Shown in pieces: positions 41,092-50,852 of a stretch of 64,000 nt of DNA. The DNA lies in assembly GCA_910586585.1 (NCBI GenBank), contig CAJUKA010000002.1, forward strand, positions 88,299-152,298, read 5' to 3'. Within the stretch, counting starts at the first letter, position 1; each line of letters starts with the position of its first letter. The position numbers and the translations under genes were made by a program. Below the pieces are notes generated by a model, which did no database searches, was not told the DNA's origin, and saw only the letters and a program-made list of their open reading frames with translations. The DNA comes from an uncultured Lachnospiraceae bacterium (GTDB lineage: Bacteria; Bacillota; Clostridia; Lachnospirales; Lachnospiraceae).

Positions 41092-41181
41092 AGAGTAAGA
41101 ACAGAAACATATTATGTAAATTTGTTTGAAAGATAATTGATTTACATATCTTGAAACAAAATGATATAAGGAGGAGTGAAT

Positions 41182-41574
41182 ATGTTAGGCGGCACAGGTG
41201 TATTTGATTACATTAACCTTTTGGGGACTTCACTGGACGCAGCAGCTACAAGAAATGATATCATTAATAATAATCTTGCAAATGTGAATACCCCAGAATA
41301 TAAGAGAAAAGATATCCGCTTTGAAACAGAACTAAAGAGTGCATTTGCAAAGTCGGGGCTTGATACTGTAGATGCAAGAGTGAAGAATCTTGACTTGAAC
41401 GAACTCAAACCGGAAATTTATACAGACTATGCAGAACTTTCTTACCGTTATGATGGAAACAATGTTGACGTGAACAATGAAAATGCTATTCTTGCAAAAA
41501 ACCAGATAAAATACAATGGTATGATGACATTGCTGAATAAAAATTTCTCGCAGTTGATGTCAGTAATGAAGTAG
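41182..41574 (+). CDS. flgB: flagellar rod protein FlgB
   Basis: 130 residues from ATG 41182; AAGGAGGAG is well spaced for it, and the in-frame GTG at 41176 is too close. The rod signature near the N-terminus is RNDIINNNLANVNTPEYKRKDI, and the C-terminal helix includes VDVNNENAILAKNQIKYNGM. Proximal rod subunit exported by the flagellar type III system. First gene of the fla operon, 12 nt before flgC. Confidence 0.95.
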   Translation: MLGGTGVFDYINLLGTSLDAAATRNDIINNNLANVNTPEYKRKDIRFETELKSAFAKSGLDTVDARVKNLDLNELKPEIYTDYAELSYRYDGNNVDVNNENAILAKNQIKYNGMMTLLNKNFSQLMSVMK

Positions 41575-41586
41575 GAGGGCTGATAA

Positions 41587-42081
41587 ATGGGAATATTTGA
41601 TTCATTTGATATCAGTGCATCTGGAATGTCAGCCGAAAGATACCGCATGGATATTATTTCACAGAATATGGCGAACGCACATACAACAAGAACGGAAGAT
41701 GGCACGCCATATGTCAGAAAAGTGGTTACTTTCCAGGAAAAGACTGATACAAAAAACAGAAAATTTTCGCATGTGTTAGATTCCGCATTTAGCAATCTGA
41801 GCGGTAGACCATTAGGAGGAACCAATTCTGCGGAACTGACAAGTCCGGGAACTGGCGTCAAGGTTGGCGGTTTGTACGAAGATACCTGGACAGAAGAGGT
41901 TATGACGTATGATCCGGAGCATCCGGACGCAGATGAGAACGGATATGTTCATTATCCAAATGTCAATATTATTACAGAAATGACAAATATGATTGATGCA
42001 AGCCGTGGATATGAAGCAAATCAGGCTGCTTTTGAAGCAACTAAGTCAATGGCAAGCAAAGGTTTGGAAATGAATTTCTAA
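41587..42081 (+). CDS. flgC: flagellar rod protein FlgC
   Basis: 164 residues. N-terminal SASGMSAERYRMDIISQNMANAHTTR is the rod/hook family motif; the C-terminal YPNVNIITEMTNMIDASRGYEANQAAF is the typical FlgC end. GGAGGG precedes the ATG. Proximal rod component. A 202-nt gap with a hairpin separates it from fliE, unusually wide for this operon. Confidence 0.95.
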   Translation: MGIFDSFDISASGMSAERYRMDIISQNMANAHTTRTEDGTPYVRKVVTFQEKTDTKNRKFSHVLDSAFSNLSGRPLGGTNSAELTSPGTGVKVGGLYEDTWTEEVMTYDPEHPDADENGYVHYPNVNIITEMTNMIDASRGYEANQAAFEATKSMASKGLEMNF

Positions 42082-42193
42082 AATGCATTCAAAATATTGG
42101 GGATACATTTTGGCGCAGGTATGGAATTTGCAGTAAATGCGTATTTCTAATTATAAAATTTAGGACGATTATAGTAAATTGTTTTGATGTATG

Positions 42194-42240
42194 CAGGCGC
42201 GTAAGGAAACTGGCAGCTTTGCTGCCAGGCGTTCTGTACA
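42194..42240 (+). other. hairpin in the flgC-fliE gap
   Basis: CTGGCAGC-TTT-GCTGCCAG (42210-42228), perfect 8 bp, enclosed by partly paired GCAGGCGC and GCGTTCTG. CGTAAGGAAA just before it and GCAGCTTTGCTG match the hairpin beside the tRNA gene at 33.0 kb. The rest of the 202-nt gap is AT-rich with no gene. Confidence 0.55.
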
Positions 42241-42283
42241 TGATGATAAAGGAATTGTTAAGGGAGTATGGGAGGAATAAACA

Positions 42284-42619
42284 ATGACAATAACAGCAGC
42301 AAATGACATCAATAACTTGTATAATATCAATTCAGATGCAGTAAAGAGTTCTTTTTATGGCACTGGGACAGAAAACGATGGAAAAAAGGCAAATCTTTTT
42401 GGTTCGATTCTGAATGCAGCAGTAAGCAATATAACAGATACCAATACAGCATTGTCAAACCAGGAAAATGAAGTTGTCAAATGGGCAATGGGAATTTCGG
42501 ACAATACACATGATTTGACAATGGCAGTTGGAAAAGCACAGACAGCGCTTGAATATACAATAGGACTGAGAGATAAGCTTTTGGAAGCCTACAAAGAAAT
42601 CATGCAGATACAGATTTAA
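42284..42619 (+). CDS. fliE: flagellar hook-basal body protein FliE
   Basis: 111 residues. The conserved C-terminal half is ENEVVKWAMGISDNTHDLTMAVGKAQTALEYTIGLRDKLLEAYKEIMQIQI, in which VGKAQTAL..TI.LRDKLLEAY.EIM.IQI matches FliE. GGGAGGAA precedes the ATG. Adaptor joining the MS ring to the proximal rod and among the first substrates of the export gate. In order before fliF. Confidence 0.92.
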   Translation: MTITAANDINNLYNINSDAVKSSFYGTGTENDGKKANLFGSILNAAVSNITDTNTALSNQENEVVKWAMGISDNTHDLTMAVGKAQTALEYTIGLRDKLLEAYKEIMQIQI

Positions 42620-42687
42620 TAAGTACAAAACAGATACGATGTAACGGATTACAGGGGAATTAAGAGGGATAAGGAGAGACGCTTGAT

Positions 42688-44304
42688 ATGGTTGACAAGG
42701 TATTGAATTTTGGAAAAAAAATATTGGACAGGATAAAAGAGTGGTGGAATAAATTCCAGCCGAAGCAGAAAACGTTAATTATTGGAATCGGCGTTGTGAT
42801 TCTGCTTGCTATAGCAATATTAGTCGCAGTGCTTACAAGAAAACAATACATAAAAGATTTGGTGGTTTGTGAGTCTACGAAAGAAGCAGCCGCAGTCAAG
42901 CAATTGCTTGATGACCAAGGTCTTACATATGAAATTTCATCAGACGGGCTGCGTTTTGATATCCTCAAAGAGCAGGAATCAGATGCGAACCTTTTACTTG
43001 GAGCAAACAATATTCCAACATCAGCATACACAATTGATGATGTGCTTGATGGAAGCTTTTCTACAACAGAAGCAGATAAGCAGAAACGTTATAAACTTTA
43101 CCTGGAAAACCAAGTTGAGGAAGATGTTGAAAGTATGAAAGCAGTAAAAACAGCTTCTTGCCAGCTCACAATTCCAGAAGACAATGGCACGCTTATCGCA
43201 CAGAATCTTGAAACCTATGCAAGTGTTCTTCTTGAACTGGATGACACAGTACCTTTTACAGAAGAAAATGCAGCAGCAATTGCAAAGATGGTAGCAACAG
43301 GACTTGGAAATGACAGTACAGACAATATAACAATCACAGACTTTGATGGAAAAATTTGGTTCCCTGTAGAGAAAACATACGCTACCATAGAGAAAGCAGA
43401 CACAATGATGATGCTCAAACAAGAAGCAGAAAGCCTTATCAAAAATGAGGTAAGACAGGTACTTCTTGGAACAAATGAGTTCAACCAGATAGAGGTAGCA
43501 ACCAATGTTACCATGGACTTCTCACAGAAAGAAATCACACAGCACAATTATTCAACACCAGATGATGCGCATGACCAGGGATTGTATTCTCACAGAGAAG
43601 TTTATCAGTCCAATGCAACAGACGGAATCGGTGGTGTACCTGGCACAGACTCAAATTCTGAAACAGATTATATGATTGATGAGTCAACAGGAACCAACAA
43701 CAGCACTTATGAGGAGCGTGTGGATTATCTTCCAAATGAGGAGATTATTAAGACAACCGCAGCTACAGGAACCATTGAATACAACAACAGTTCTGTATCT
43801 GTAGCAGCAGTGAAATATCGTGTGCAAAGAGAAGAAGACGTGAGACTTCAGGGACTTTTGGCTGGTATCACATGGGAAGAATATAAGCTTGCCAACAATG
43901 AAAAGGTTAAGCTGGAAATAGATGAAGATTTAGTTAATATGGTAGCCAATGCTACAGGCATACCTGCAAAAAATGTAACATTTGTAGCATATGAGGAAGT
44001 TCAATTTATAGATGCTGTAAAATCTACGGTTGAAATCAAAGATATCGTTCAGATTGCTTTGATAGTCATTATTCTGACACTTCTGGCATTTGTAGTACTG
44101 ATGAGCCTGAGAACCAAGAGAGAAGTTGAGGAAGAGGAAGAGCTTGCAGTTGAAGATTTGCTGCAGTCAAATCAGGAAGAACTTGAATTAATAGAGACAG
44201 AACAGAAGTCCGAGGCAAGAAAGCTTATCGAGAGCTTCGTAGAGGAAAATCCAGAGGCAGTAGCTACACTTTTGAGAAACTGGCTCGGTGAGGATTGGGG
44301 GTAA
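42688..44304 (+). CDS. fliF: flagellar MS-ring protein FliF
   Basis: 538 residues. N-terminal helix (TLIIGIGVVILLAIAILVAV, about 29-48), ring-building motifs with DDQGLTYEISSDG, RYKLYLENQVEEDVESM and CQLTIPEDNG, and a second membrane helix near 452-473. The acidic C-terminal tail (LIESFVEENPEAVATLLRNWLGED) binds FliG. The middle region is slightly longer than usual and rich in Ser, Thr and Asn. fliG starts 6 nt after the stop. Confidence 0.95.
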   Translation: MVDKVLNFGKKILDRIKEWWNKFQPKQKTLIIGIGVVILLAIAILVAVLTRKQYIKDLVVCESTKEAAAVKQLLDDQGLTYEISSDGLRFDILKEQESDANLLLGANNIPTSAYTIDDVLDGSFSTTEADKQKRYKLYLENQVEEDVESMKAVKTASCQLTIPEDNGTLIAQNLETYASVLLELDDTVPFTEENAAAIAKMVATGLGNDSTDNITITDFDGKIWFPVEKTYATIEKADTMMMLKQEAESLIKNEVRQVLLGTNEFNQIEVATNVTMDFSQKEITQHNYSTPDDAHDQGLYSHREVYQSNATDGIGGVPGTDSNSETDYMIDESTGTNNSTYEERVDYLPNEEIIKTTAATGTIEYNNSSVSVAAVKYRVQREEDVRLQGLLAGITWEEYKLANNEKVKLEIDEDLVNMVANATGIPAKNVTFVAYEEVQFIDAVKSTVEIKDIVQIALIVIILTLLAFVVLMSLRTKREVEEEEELAVEDLLQSNQEELELIETEQKSEARKLIESFVEENPEAVATLLRNWLGEDWG

Positions 44305-44310
44305 CTTGTA

Positions 44311-45321
44311 ATGGCGGAAAAGGAAGAATTAAAGGGGATACAAAAAGCGGCTATCTTATTGATAGCCCTTGGACCTGAGAAATCCTCCCTTATTTTCAAA
44401 CATTTAAAGGAAGATGAAATAGAAGACCTGACGCTTGAAATTGCAAATACCAAAAGCGTTACACCACAGGTAAAAGAAAAGGTAATCAATGAGTTTTATG
44501 AAGTCTGTCTGGCTCAGCAGTATATTGCCGAAGGTGGTATTGGATATGCCAAGGAACTTTTGGAGAAAGCACTTGGAGCAGACAAGGCGCTGGATGTCAT
44601 TGGAAAACTGACAGCATCATTACAGGTAAAACCTTTCGAGTTTGTCAAAAAGACAGACGCTTCACAGTTGTTGAACTTTATACAGGATGAGCATCCTCAG
44701 ACAATTGCTCTGATTTTATCCTATCTGTCAGCAGGGCAGGCAGCAACGATATTGAGCGCCCTGATACCAGAAAAACAGGCGGAAGTAGCAAGGCGTATTG
44801 CAACAATGGACAGAACCAGTCCAGATGTCATCAAAGAAGTGGAACGTGTGTTGGAATCAAAGCTTTCTTCTCTTGTAAATCAGGATTACACCATTATCGG
44901 TGGCGTAGATGCGGTAGTAGATATCTTGAATACCGTAGACAGAGGAACAGAAAAGCACATTATGGAAACGCTCGAAGTGGAAGAACCAGAACTTGCAGAC
45001 GAGATCAGAAAGAAGATGTTTGTATTCGAGGATATCCTGCTTCTCGACGACCGTGCAATTCAGCGTGTGCTTAGAGATGTTGACAACAACGATCTGGCCA
45101 TTGCATGTAAAGGCTCAACAGAAGAAGTACAGAATGCGATTTTCAGCAATATGTCAAAACGTCTTGCAGAAATGATAAAAGAAGATATGGAGTTTATGGG
45201 ACCTGTCAGAATGAAGGACGTGGAAGAGGCTCAACAGAAGATTGTAAACATTATCAGAAAACTTGAAGATTCTGCGGAGATCGTTATTTCACGAGGCGGA
45301 GGTGACGAGATCGTTGTCTAA
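44311..45321 (+). CDS. fliG: flagellar motor switch protein FliG
   Basis: 336 residues. GIQKAAILLIALGPEKSSLIFKHL (N domain, binds FliF), EHPQT at 127-131 (middle domain, FliM contact), and a C domain with FVFEDILLLDDRAIQRVLRDVDNNDLAIA, the torque helix whose charged residues meet MotA. The 3' end contains GGAGGTGA that serves fliH, which starts inside it. Confidence 0.97.
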   Translation: MAEKEELKGIQKAAILLIALGPEKSSLIFKHLKEDEIEDLTLEIANTKSVTPQVKEKVINEFYEVCLAQQYIAEGGIGYAKELLEKALGADKALDVIGKLTASLQVKPFEFVKKTDASQLLNFIQDEHPQTIALILSYLSAGQAATILSALIPEKQAEVARRIATMDRTSPDVIKEVERVLESKLSSLVNQDYTIIGGVDAVVDILNTVDRGTEKHIMETLEVEEPELADEIRKKMFVFEDILLLDDRAIQRVLRDVDNNDLAIACKGSTEEVQNAIFSNMSKRLAEMIKEDMEFMGPVRMKDVEEAQQKIVNIIRKLEDSAEIVISRGGGDEIVV

Positions 45322-46243
45322 TAATGGTGGCGTATTAAAATCAGGCTGGGTGGTAGTGAACCCGGCCAATACCAGAATTATAGATTCCAATGCACGTGCT
45401 GAGGCAAAGCTCAGAGAGCTTGCAGTGGAACTTGCAAAACAATGTGGGGAAGAACCAGATTTTGCAGATGGTTTTACACAGGGTATCGACGCCGTTGAAG
45501 TATCCAAACTGATACAAGGTGAGGAAGGAAATATTATCGGGGGCGGTCAGAATGCAAAGGAAGATGTCCAGGGAACAGAGGCTTCTGTGCCAGAACAGCC
45601 ATCAAAACCATCACAGGAGGAGTTGATAGCCCAGGCTCAGGCACAAATAGAGGCGATGCGGCAGGAAGCGCTTGAACAGATTGAGCAGGCGCGGGTGCAG
45701 GCAATTGAAGAAGGCCGAAACCAAGGATATCAAGAAGGCTTCGAGCAGGGACAAAATGATGGATTCGCACAGGGACATCAGGATGGACTTAATAGTGTAG
45801 CAGAAGAACGAGAGCGCGTATATGCAGAGGCAAATGAACAGATTGCTGCAATTGAGCAAGAATATACACAGAAGATAAATGAATTAGAACCGCGTTTTAT
45901 TGATACCCTGATTGGAATTTATGAGCATATTTTCCATGTAAGCCTCAAAAATTCCAGAGAACTCATTGTCTATTTGATACAAAATACGATGAGAAATATA
46001 GAGGGTGGAGGCACTTATTTGGTGCACGTATCCAAGGAAGATTTTCCGTTTGCAAGTATGCAAAAGAGGGAACTTGTCAAGGGAACCAATATTGCGCTTG
46101 AAAATGTGGAACTTCTTGAGGATGCGACACTAGAAAAGAATGAGTGCATGATAGAGACAGGAAATGGTGTGTTTGACTGTAGTCTCGGAACACAGCTTGA
46201 AGCTTTGAATGAAGAACTGAGGCTTCTGTCATACGAGGCATAA
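45314..46243 (+). CDS. fliH: flagellar assembly protein FliH
   Basis: 309 residues from the TTG at 45314, 7 nt after GGAGGTGA; it overlaps the fliG stop by 8 nt. The frame is open further upstream but without a better start. Central part is a Gln/Glu-rich coiled coil with the FliH GxxxG-like repeats (EEGRNQGYQEGFEQGQNDGFAQGHQDGL shown as alternating GYQEG, GFEQG, GFAQG). The C-terminal region (ISLKNSRELIVYLIQNTM...) is the FliH/V-ATPase E-like domain. Regulates and anchors the FliI ATPase encoded next. Confidence 0.9.
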   Translation: MSNNGGVLKSGWVVVNPANTRIIDSNARAEAKLRELAVELAKQCGEEPDFADGFTQGIDAVEVSKLIQGEEGNIIGGGQNAKEDVQGTEASVPEQPSKPSQEELIAQAQAQIEAMRQEALEQIEQARVQAIEEGRNQGYQEGFEQGQNDGFAQGHQDGLNSVAEERERVYAEANEQIAAIEQEYTQKINELEPRFIDTLIGIYEHIFHVSLKNSRELIVYLIQNTMRNIEGGGTYLVHVSKEDFPFASMQKRELVKGTNIALENVELLEDATLEKNECMIETGNGVFDCSLGTQLEALNEELRLLSYEA

Positions 46244-46292
46244 AATAGAGGATACCAGACTTTGGGAAAACATACTAGGGAGTGTGGAAAAG

Positions 46293-47615
46293 ATGGATAT
46301 AACAATTTCCTTTGAAAAATATCAGACCGTATTGAATAAAAGTTTTTTCAAAAAGCTGGGCAAAGTGGAAAACGTAGTAGGTCTAACAATCGAATCTTCA
46401 GGGCCAGATGCTAAAATGGGGGATATGTGCAGAATTTTTACCGATTCCGAAAAAAAGCATGGAATACTTGCTGAGGTGGTTGGATTCAAAGACAAAAAAA
46501 CACTGCTGATGCCATATGAAGATACAGAAGGTATTGGCCTGGGATGTATTGTTGAGAATATGAACTATCCGCTTAGTGTGTCCGTGGGAGACAGCCTACT
46601 GGGAAAAACACTTGATGGACTTGGCAGATGTATTGATGGTTATGTTCCAGATCCTGCTACTGTCAAGAGATATGCATTGGAGGCGCCGCCTCCAGACCCA
46701 ATGAGCCGGACGATTATCAGCGAAGTGCTTCCGCTGGGTGTGAAGGCAGTAGACGGACTGATCACAGTAGGAAAAGGTCAGCGTATTGGTATTTTTGCGG
46801 GTTCTGGTGTTGGAAAATCAACACTTATGGGAATGTTTGCAAGAAATACCAAAGCAGATATCAATGTGATAGCACTGATTGGAGAGCGTGGACGTGAGGT
46901 TCGCGAGTTTATAGAGCGTGACCTTGGTGAAGAAGGAATGCGCCGTTCGATTGTTGTGGTAGCGACATCGGATCGGCCGGCGCTGGAACGAAATAAAGCG
47001 GCAAAAACCGCAACAGCGATTGCAGAGTATTTCAGAGATCAGGGCAAGGACGTACTTCTAATGATGGACTCTCTCACGCGTTTTTCTATGGCGCAAAGAG
47101 AGATTGGATTGGCAACAGGAGAGCCGCCAGTAACAAGAGGTTATCCGCCAAGTGTATACTCAGAAATGCCAAAGCTTCTTGAACGCGCAGGTTGTTCTGA
47201 GAAGGGTTCCATCACAGGACTGTATACAGTTCTGGTAGAAGGTGAAGATTTCAATGAACCGATTACAGATACTGCAAGAAGTATTCTTGACGGGCATATC
47301 ATGCTCACTAGAAAACTTGCCAACAGGAATCATTATCCGGCAATTGACGTACTGCAGAGTATATCAAGATGTATGTCAATGGTGGCGTCAAGAGAACATA
47401 AATCAGCGGCGGGCAAGCTCAAAAATATTATGGCGACATATAATGAGGCGGAGGATTTAATTAATATCGGTGCCTACAAAAAGGGAAGCAATCCCAATAT
47501 TGACAGAGCAATCAGCAAAATTGAAGAAGTCAATGAGTATTTACTGCAAGAGACAGAGGATAAGTTCACTTTTGAGGAAACCGTAGAACAACTTGAGGCA
47601 ATGTTTGCAAATTAG
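46293..47615 (+). CDS. fliI: flagellum-specific export ATPase FliI
   Basis: 440 residues from ATG 46293 (10 nt after AGGGAG; the GTG at 46284 is too close). Walker A GSGVGKST at 170-177, GERGREVREFIERDLG, Walker B DVLLMMDSLTRFSMAQREIGLA and the conserved GEPP(V)TRGYPPSV segment match type III export ATPases. Hexameric; couples ATP hydrolysis to unfolding and delivery of flagellar substrates. Between fliH and fliJ, its two regulators. Confidence 0.97.
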   Translation: MDITISFEKYQTVLNKSFFKKLGKVENVVGLTIESSGPDAKMGDMCRIFTDSEKKHGILAEVVGFKDKKTLLMPYEDTEGIGLGCIVENMNYPLSVSVGDSLLGKTLDGLGRCIDGYVPDPATVKRYALEAPPPDPMSRTIISEVLPLGVKAVDGLITVGKGQRIGIFAGSGVGKSTLMGMFARNTKADINVIALIGERGREVREFIERDLGEEGMRRSIVVVATSDRPALERNKAAKTATAIAEYFRDQGKDVLLMMDSLTRFSMAQREIGLATGEPPVTRGYPPSVYSEMPKLLERAGCSEKGSITGLYTVLVEGEDFNEPITDTARSILDGHIMLTRKLANRNHYPAIDVLQSISRCMSMVASREHKSAAGKLKNIMATYNEAEDLINIGAYKKGSNPNIDRAISKIEEVNEYLLQETEDKFTFEETVEQLEAMFAN

Positions 47616-47683
47616 GTTTGTGCATGCAAAGTCTCTTTATGCCTGACGTATAAGAGTACATTCAAACAAAAAGGGGTAATGAA

Positions 47684-48151
47684 ATGGCAGTATTCCGTTA
47701 CAAGATGCAGGGGATTCTTGACATCAAGGAAAAACTTGAAAACAAAGCAAAACAGGATTTTGCTGAAGCCAATATGAGACTTGATGCCGAGAAAAAAAAG
47801 TTAGAAGAGCTTCATGCAAGGCGGTTGTTTTATATGCAGGAGGGTGTGAAGCTTCGTTCAGAGCTGATTGATGTGCGAAAAATCCGTGAGAATAAAAGAG
47901 CAGTGATGAAGATGGATGAATATATCGCGGATCAAATGAAAGAGGTTGCTCGTGCAGCCAAGGTTGTAGAGCGGGCAAGAGCGGCGCTACAAGAACTTAT
48001 GCAGGAGCGGAAAGCACACGAAAAGCTCAAAGAGAATGCATTTGAGGAGTTTATGAAAGAAGAGCAAGCAGTGGAAATGAAGGAAATCGATCAACTTACT
48101 TCCTACACATATGGACAAAAATTGATGGAAAGCAACAGTTCCGGAATCTGA
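47684..48151 (+). CDS. fliJ: flagellar export chaperone FliJ
   Basis: 155 residues, almost entirely helical coiled coil (KEKLENKAKQDFAEANMRLDAEKKKLEEL and later KVVERARAALQELMQERKAHEKLKENAF, charged heptads). RYKMQGILDIKEKLE at the N-terminus is typical of FliJ in Firmicutes. AAAGGGG precedes the ATG. It forms the stalk that rotates within the FliI hexamer and opens the export gate. Confidence 0.9.
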   Translation: MAVFRYKMQGILDIKEKLENKAKQDFAEANMRLDAEKKKLEELHARRLFYMQEGVKLRSELIDVRKIRENKRAVMKMDEYIADQMKEVARAAKVVERARAALQELMQERKAHEKLKENAFEEFMKEEQAVEMKEIDQLTSYTYGQKLMESNSSGI

Positions 48152-48203
48152 ATGATGAAGAAGGAAAAGTGTTATGTGGTCAGTACACTAGTTTGCAGAA
48201 TCT

Positions 48204-49106
48204 ATGGAAAGGCATGGTTATATCAATATGGCACGCAAGGACGAAAATTTAAGCCCTGATGCACCGGAGATGCAGTTAAAGCAGCTCAGGGAAAATCAAA
48301 AGGCATTAAAAAAGGAGCAGAAGAACCAGAAAAAAGAAGCCAGGAAACGCGCAAAAGAGCTGGAAAATCAGGAACGGGAACTGGATGAACAGATAGACGG
48401 CACGAACGCGTCGGTTATCGTTGTTACAATATTTATTATTGTCATATGGCTTGGTATCTTGTGCCTGCTTGTGAAAATGGATGTAGGAGGCTTTGGCTCT
48501 AATGTATTGGCACCCATGTTGAAGGATGTGCCTGTGATTAACAAGATACTTCCAAATGAAACAGATATAGAGAAAACAAAGGAAAAGTCTTATGGAGGCT
48601 ACAGCAGTATCAAAGATGCAGTAGACCAGTTAAACCAGCTTGAAAAGCAGCTTGAGCAAGCTCAAAATTCTAATACTGCATATGCTGAGCAGATAGAAGC
48701 TTTAAAAGCGGAAGTACAGCGTCTGCAGACGTTTGAAAAAAATCAGGTAGAATTTCAACGCATAAAAGAACAATTCTATGAAGAAGTCGTTTATGCGGAG
48801 AATGGCCCTGGAGCACAAGAGTACCGCGCTTACTATGAAGGAATGGACCCAACAACAGCAGAAGCGCTGTACAAACAAGTGGTACAGGAAGAAGCAGTCA
48901 ATGCCAAAATGAGAGATTATGTGGCAACATACAGCAATATGGACGCCAAAAGTGCAGCAAAAATTCTTGGCGCTATGACAGATAATCTTGATTTGGCAGC
49001 AGAAATATTGTCCAATCTTCCAGCAGCTTCAAGAGGTTCTATTATGGGAGAGATGGACCCGGCGGTAGCGGCAAGAATTACAAAAATTATGAATCCAAAT
49101 AATTAA
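48204..49106 (+). CDS. ylxF: YlxF/MotE-like flagellar-locus membrane protein
   Basis: 300 residues. A charged N-terminal coiled coil, one membrane helix (ASVIVVTIFIIVIWLGILCLLV, about 69-90), a long coiled coil (about 135-175), and a C-terminal MgtE-N-like domain with YSNMDAKSAAKILGAM.DNLDLAAEIL and MDPAVAARITKIM. B. subtilis ylxF occupies the same place between fliJ and fliK and has this architecture. The start is uncertain: ATG 48204 lacks a ribosome site and ATG 48228 is also possible. Likely a membrane protein helping motor or export-apparatus assembly (inference). Confidence 0.8.
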   Translation: MERHGYINMARKDENLSPDAPEMQLKQLRENQKALKKEQKNQKKEARKRAKELENQERELDEQIDGTNASVIVVTIFIIVIWLGILCLLVKMDVGGFGSNVLAPMLKDVPVINKILPNETDIEKTKEKSYGGYSSIKDAVDQLNQLEKQLEQAQNSNTAYAEQIEALKAEVQRLQTFEKNQVEFQRIKEQFYEEVVYAENGPGAQEYRAYYEGMDPTTAEALYKQVVQEEAVNAKMRDYVATYSNMDAKSAAKILGAMTDNLDLAAEILSNLPAASRGSIMGEMDPAVAARITKIMNPNN

Positions 49107-49157
49107 GGAATTGAAAATAATTACCGATATAAATTATGTGACCTGATACGTCATAAA

Positions 49158-49219
49158 CCTGGGATATCAAATGTACTGCTCCCAAGGATAAATCTGTGCA
49201 GTATATTTGATATCCCAGG
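49158..49219 (+). other. 21-bp intercistronic hairpin between ylxF and fliK
   Basis: Arms 49158-49178 and 49199-49219 pair over 21 bp with one G-U (left arm begins CCTGGGATATCAAAT), loop 20 nt. No U-run follows, so it is unlikely to be a simple terminator. It sits within a 184-nt gap before fliK. Confidence 0.7.
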
Positions 49220-49290
49220 CCGGACAGCATAACTTATGGCGTGGAATATACAAAAAAGTACCTTGAAAATTAAAGAGAGGAGGAATGACA

Positions 49291-50820
49291 ATGACAGGAA
49301 CAGCCCTAAATAGTTCAGCTCTGGACAGAAATTTTACGGTGAATGCATTAGCAAGCAGTAAAAAGGTAGCTGATAATTCGCAGAATTTTGGAGACGTTTT
49401 TCAAATGACAGCGCAGAAAACCGGGCAGACCCAGGAAGTGAACAACAAGACGACTTATGAGAACAAAAATGATGGCACGCAGAAGAAAATCAAAGACACA
49501 AAACCAGCTAGTGAGTCAGATAAACTTTCAGGGGACGACAAGGTGGAGTTGGATAAGACAACAGCCGAAGAGAAGGTGTCAGAAGTCGGCAAAGATCCTG
49601 CAGGAACAGAAGTTTTAGGTGAAGAGCCTGTGGACGAGATGACAGCGGAGGAGATTGCAGACGCACTGAGTCAGATTATGGAACAGATAAAAGAAATCTT
49701 AGGTATTACTGACGAGGAACTGATGGCAGGTATGGAGAGTGCGGGACTTCAGACGTTTGATTTGCTTGACCCAGCGAATATGACACAGCTTGTAACGGCG
49801 ATAGCAGGAGAGGATTCTGCAATCAATCTGATTGCCAATGAAGAGCTTTACACAGCATTGCAGGATATTGTGGAATTGGTTGATGCACAGGTAGGTACAT
49901 TGCTTGAAGACGCAGGTTTGACAAGTGAGGAACTTGATATCATTCTGCAAAAGCTTCAGGAGCTTGAAAATCAAAATACAGAACCAGAAGTTTTGATGAC
50001 AGAAGAGCCAGATATTCAACTGATTTCTTCTGAAAATGCAGATCAGCCAGCGATGGAGAATCTTGGCAAAGAATCAGCAGAAAAAAATCCTGTGATTATC
50101 AATGAAGATGATACACAGACGCAAAAAACACAGGAGCTTCCAGAAAACCAGCAGGAAAATTCGACGGAAAGCACTACCAAAGTTCAGCCAGAAAAACCGG
50201 AGCAGGATGCGGGCAAAGAAAGTGACAATGAGCCAAAGAATTTCGGACAAAACCAGAATTTCATCCAGAATCAAAACAGTGAAACTGTAAATGCGGCAAA
50301 TGAAACTACAGAGAGCTATACTTCTGAGAGCACAGAAAATATTATGCGGCAGATTGCAGACATGATAAAGATTGTGAAGGGTGAAAAGCTCACGGAGATG
50401 GAACTGCAGCTTCATCCAGCAAGTCTTGGAACAGTGAACGTATCATTAACAACAAAAGGCGGAATGGTAACAGCAGAGTTTACAACACAGAGCGAAACCG
50501 TAAAGGCAGCAATTGAGGCACAGGCATCACAGTTAAAGGCAAACCTGGAGGAACAGGGCGTTAAGATCGAAGCGATTGAAGTATCAGTGGCAAGCCATCA
50601 GATGGAAAAAAATCTGGATGGAAACCATCAGGGACAGCAGCAAAGTGAACAGGAACAGAAGACAAACCGTATTCAGGGAATACGCAGAAACAGCATCAAC
50701 CTCAATGCATTTGAAGACGAAGAAGAGATGACAGAAGAAATGCAGGGTGCAGATGATGCGACTAGAATTGCCATGGAAATGATGGCAGCGAACGGAAACA
50801 CAATGGATTTATTTGTGTAG
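49291..50820 (+). CDS. fliK: flagellar hook-length control protein FliK
   Basis: 509 residues from ATG 49291 (7 nt after GAGAGGAGG; the ATG at 49285 is too close). A long acidic, low-complexity N-terminal part rich in Glu, Asn and Gln (the variable ruler) leads to the conserved FliK C-terminal domain: LTEMELQLHPASLGTVNVSL, GGMVTAEFTTQSETVKAAIEA and LKANLEEQGVKIEAIEVSV. It measures hook length and switches export specificity. Placed between ylxF and flgD as in B. subtilis. Confidence 0.92.
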   Translation: MTGTALNSSALDRNFTVNALASSKKVADNSQNFGDVFQMTAQKTGQTQEVNNKTTYENKNDGTQKKIKDTKPASESDKLSGDDKVELDKTTAEEKVSEVGKDPAGTEVLGEEPVDEMTAEEIADALSQIMEQIKEILGITDEELMAGMESAGLQTFDLLDPANMTQLVTAIAGEDSAINLIANEELYTALQDIVELVDAQVGTLLEDAGLTSEELDIILQKLQELENQNTEPEVLMTEEPDIQLISSENADQPAMENLGKESAEKNPVIINEDDTQTQKTQELPENQQENSTESTTKVQPEKPEQDAGKESDNEPKNFGQNQNFIQNQNSETVNAANETTESYTSESTENIMRQIADMIKIVKGEKLTEMELQLHPASLGTVNVSLTTKGGMVTAEFTTQSETVKAAIEAQASQLKANLEEQGVKIEAIEVSVASHQMEKNLDGNHQGQQQSEQEQKTNRIQGIRRNSINLNAFEDEEEMTEEMQGADDATRIAMEMMAANGNTMDLFV

Positions 50821-50852
50821 GAATCAAAATATTCTAAAAAGGAGGAACAGCT

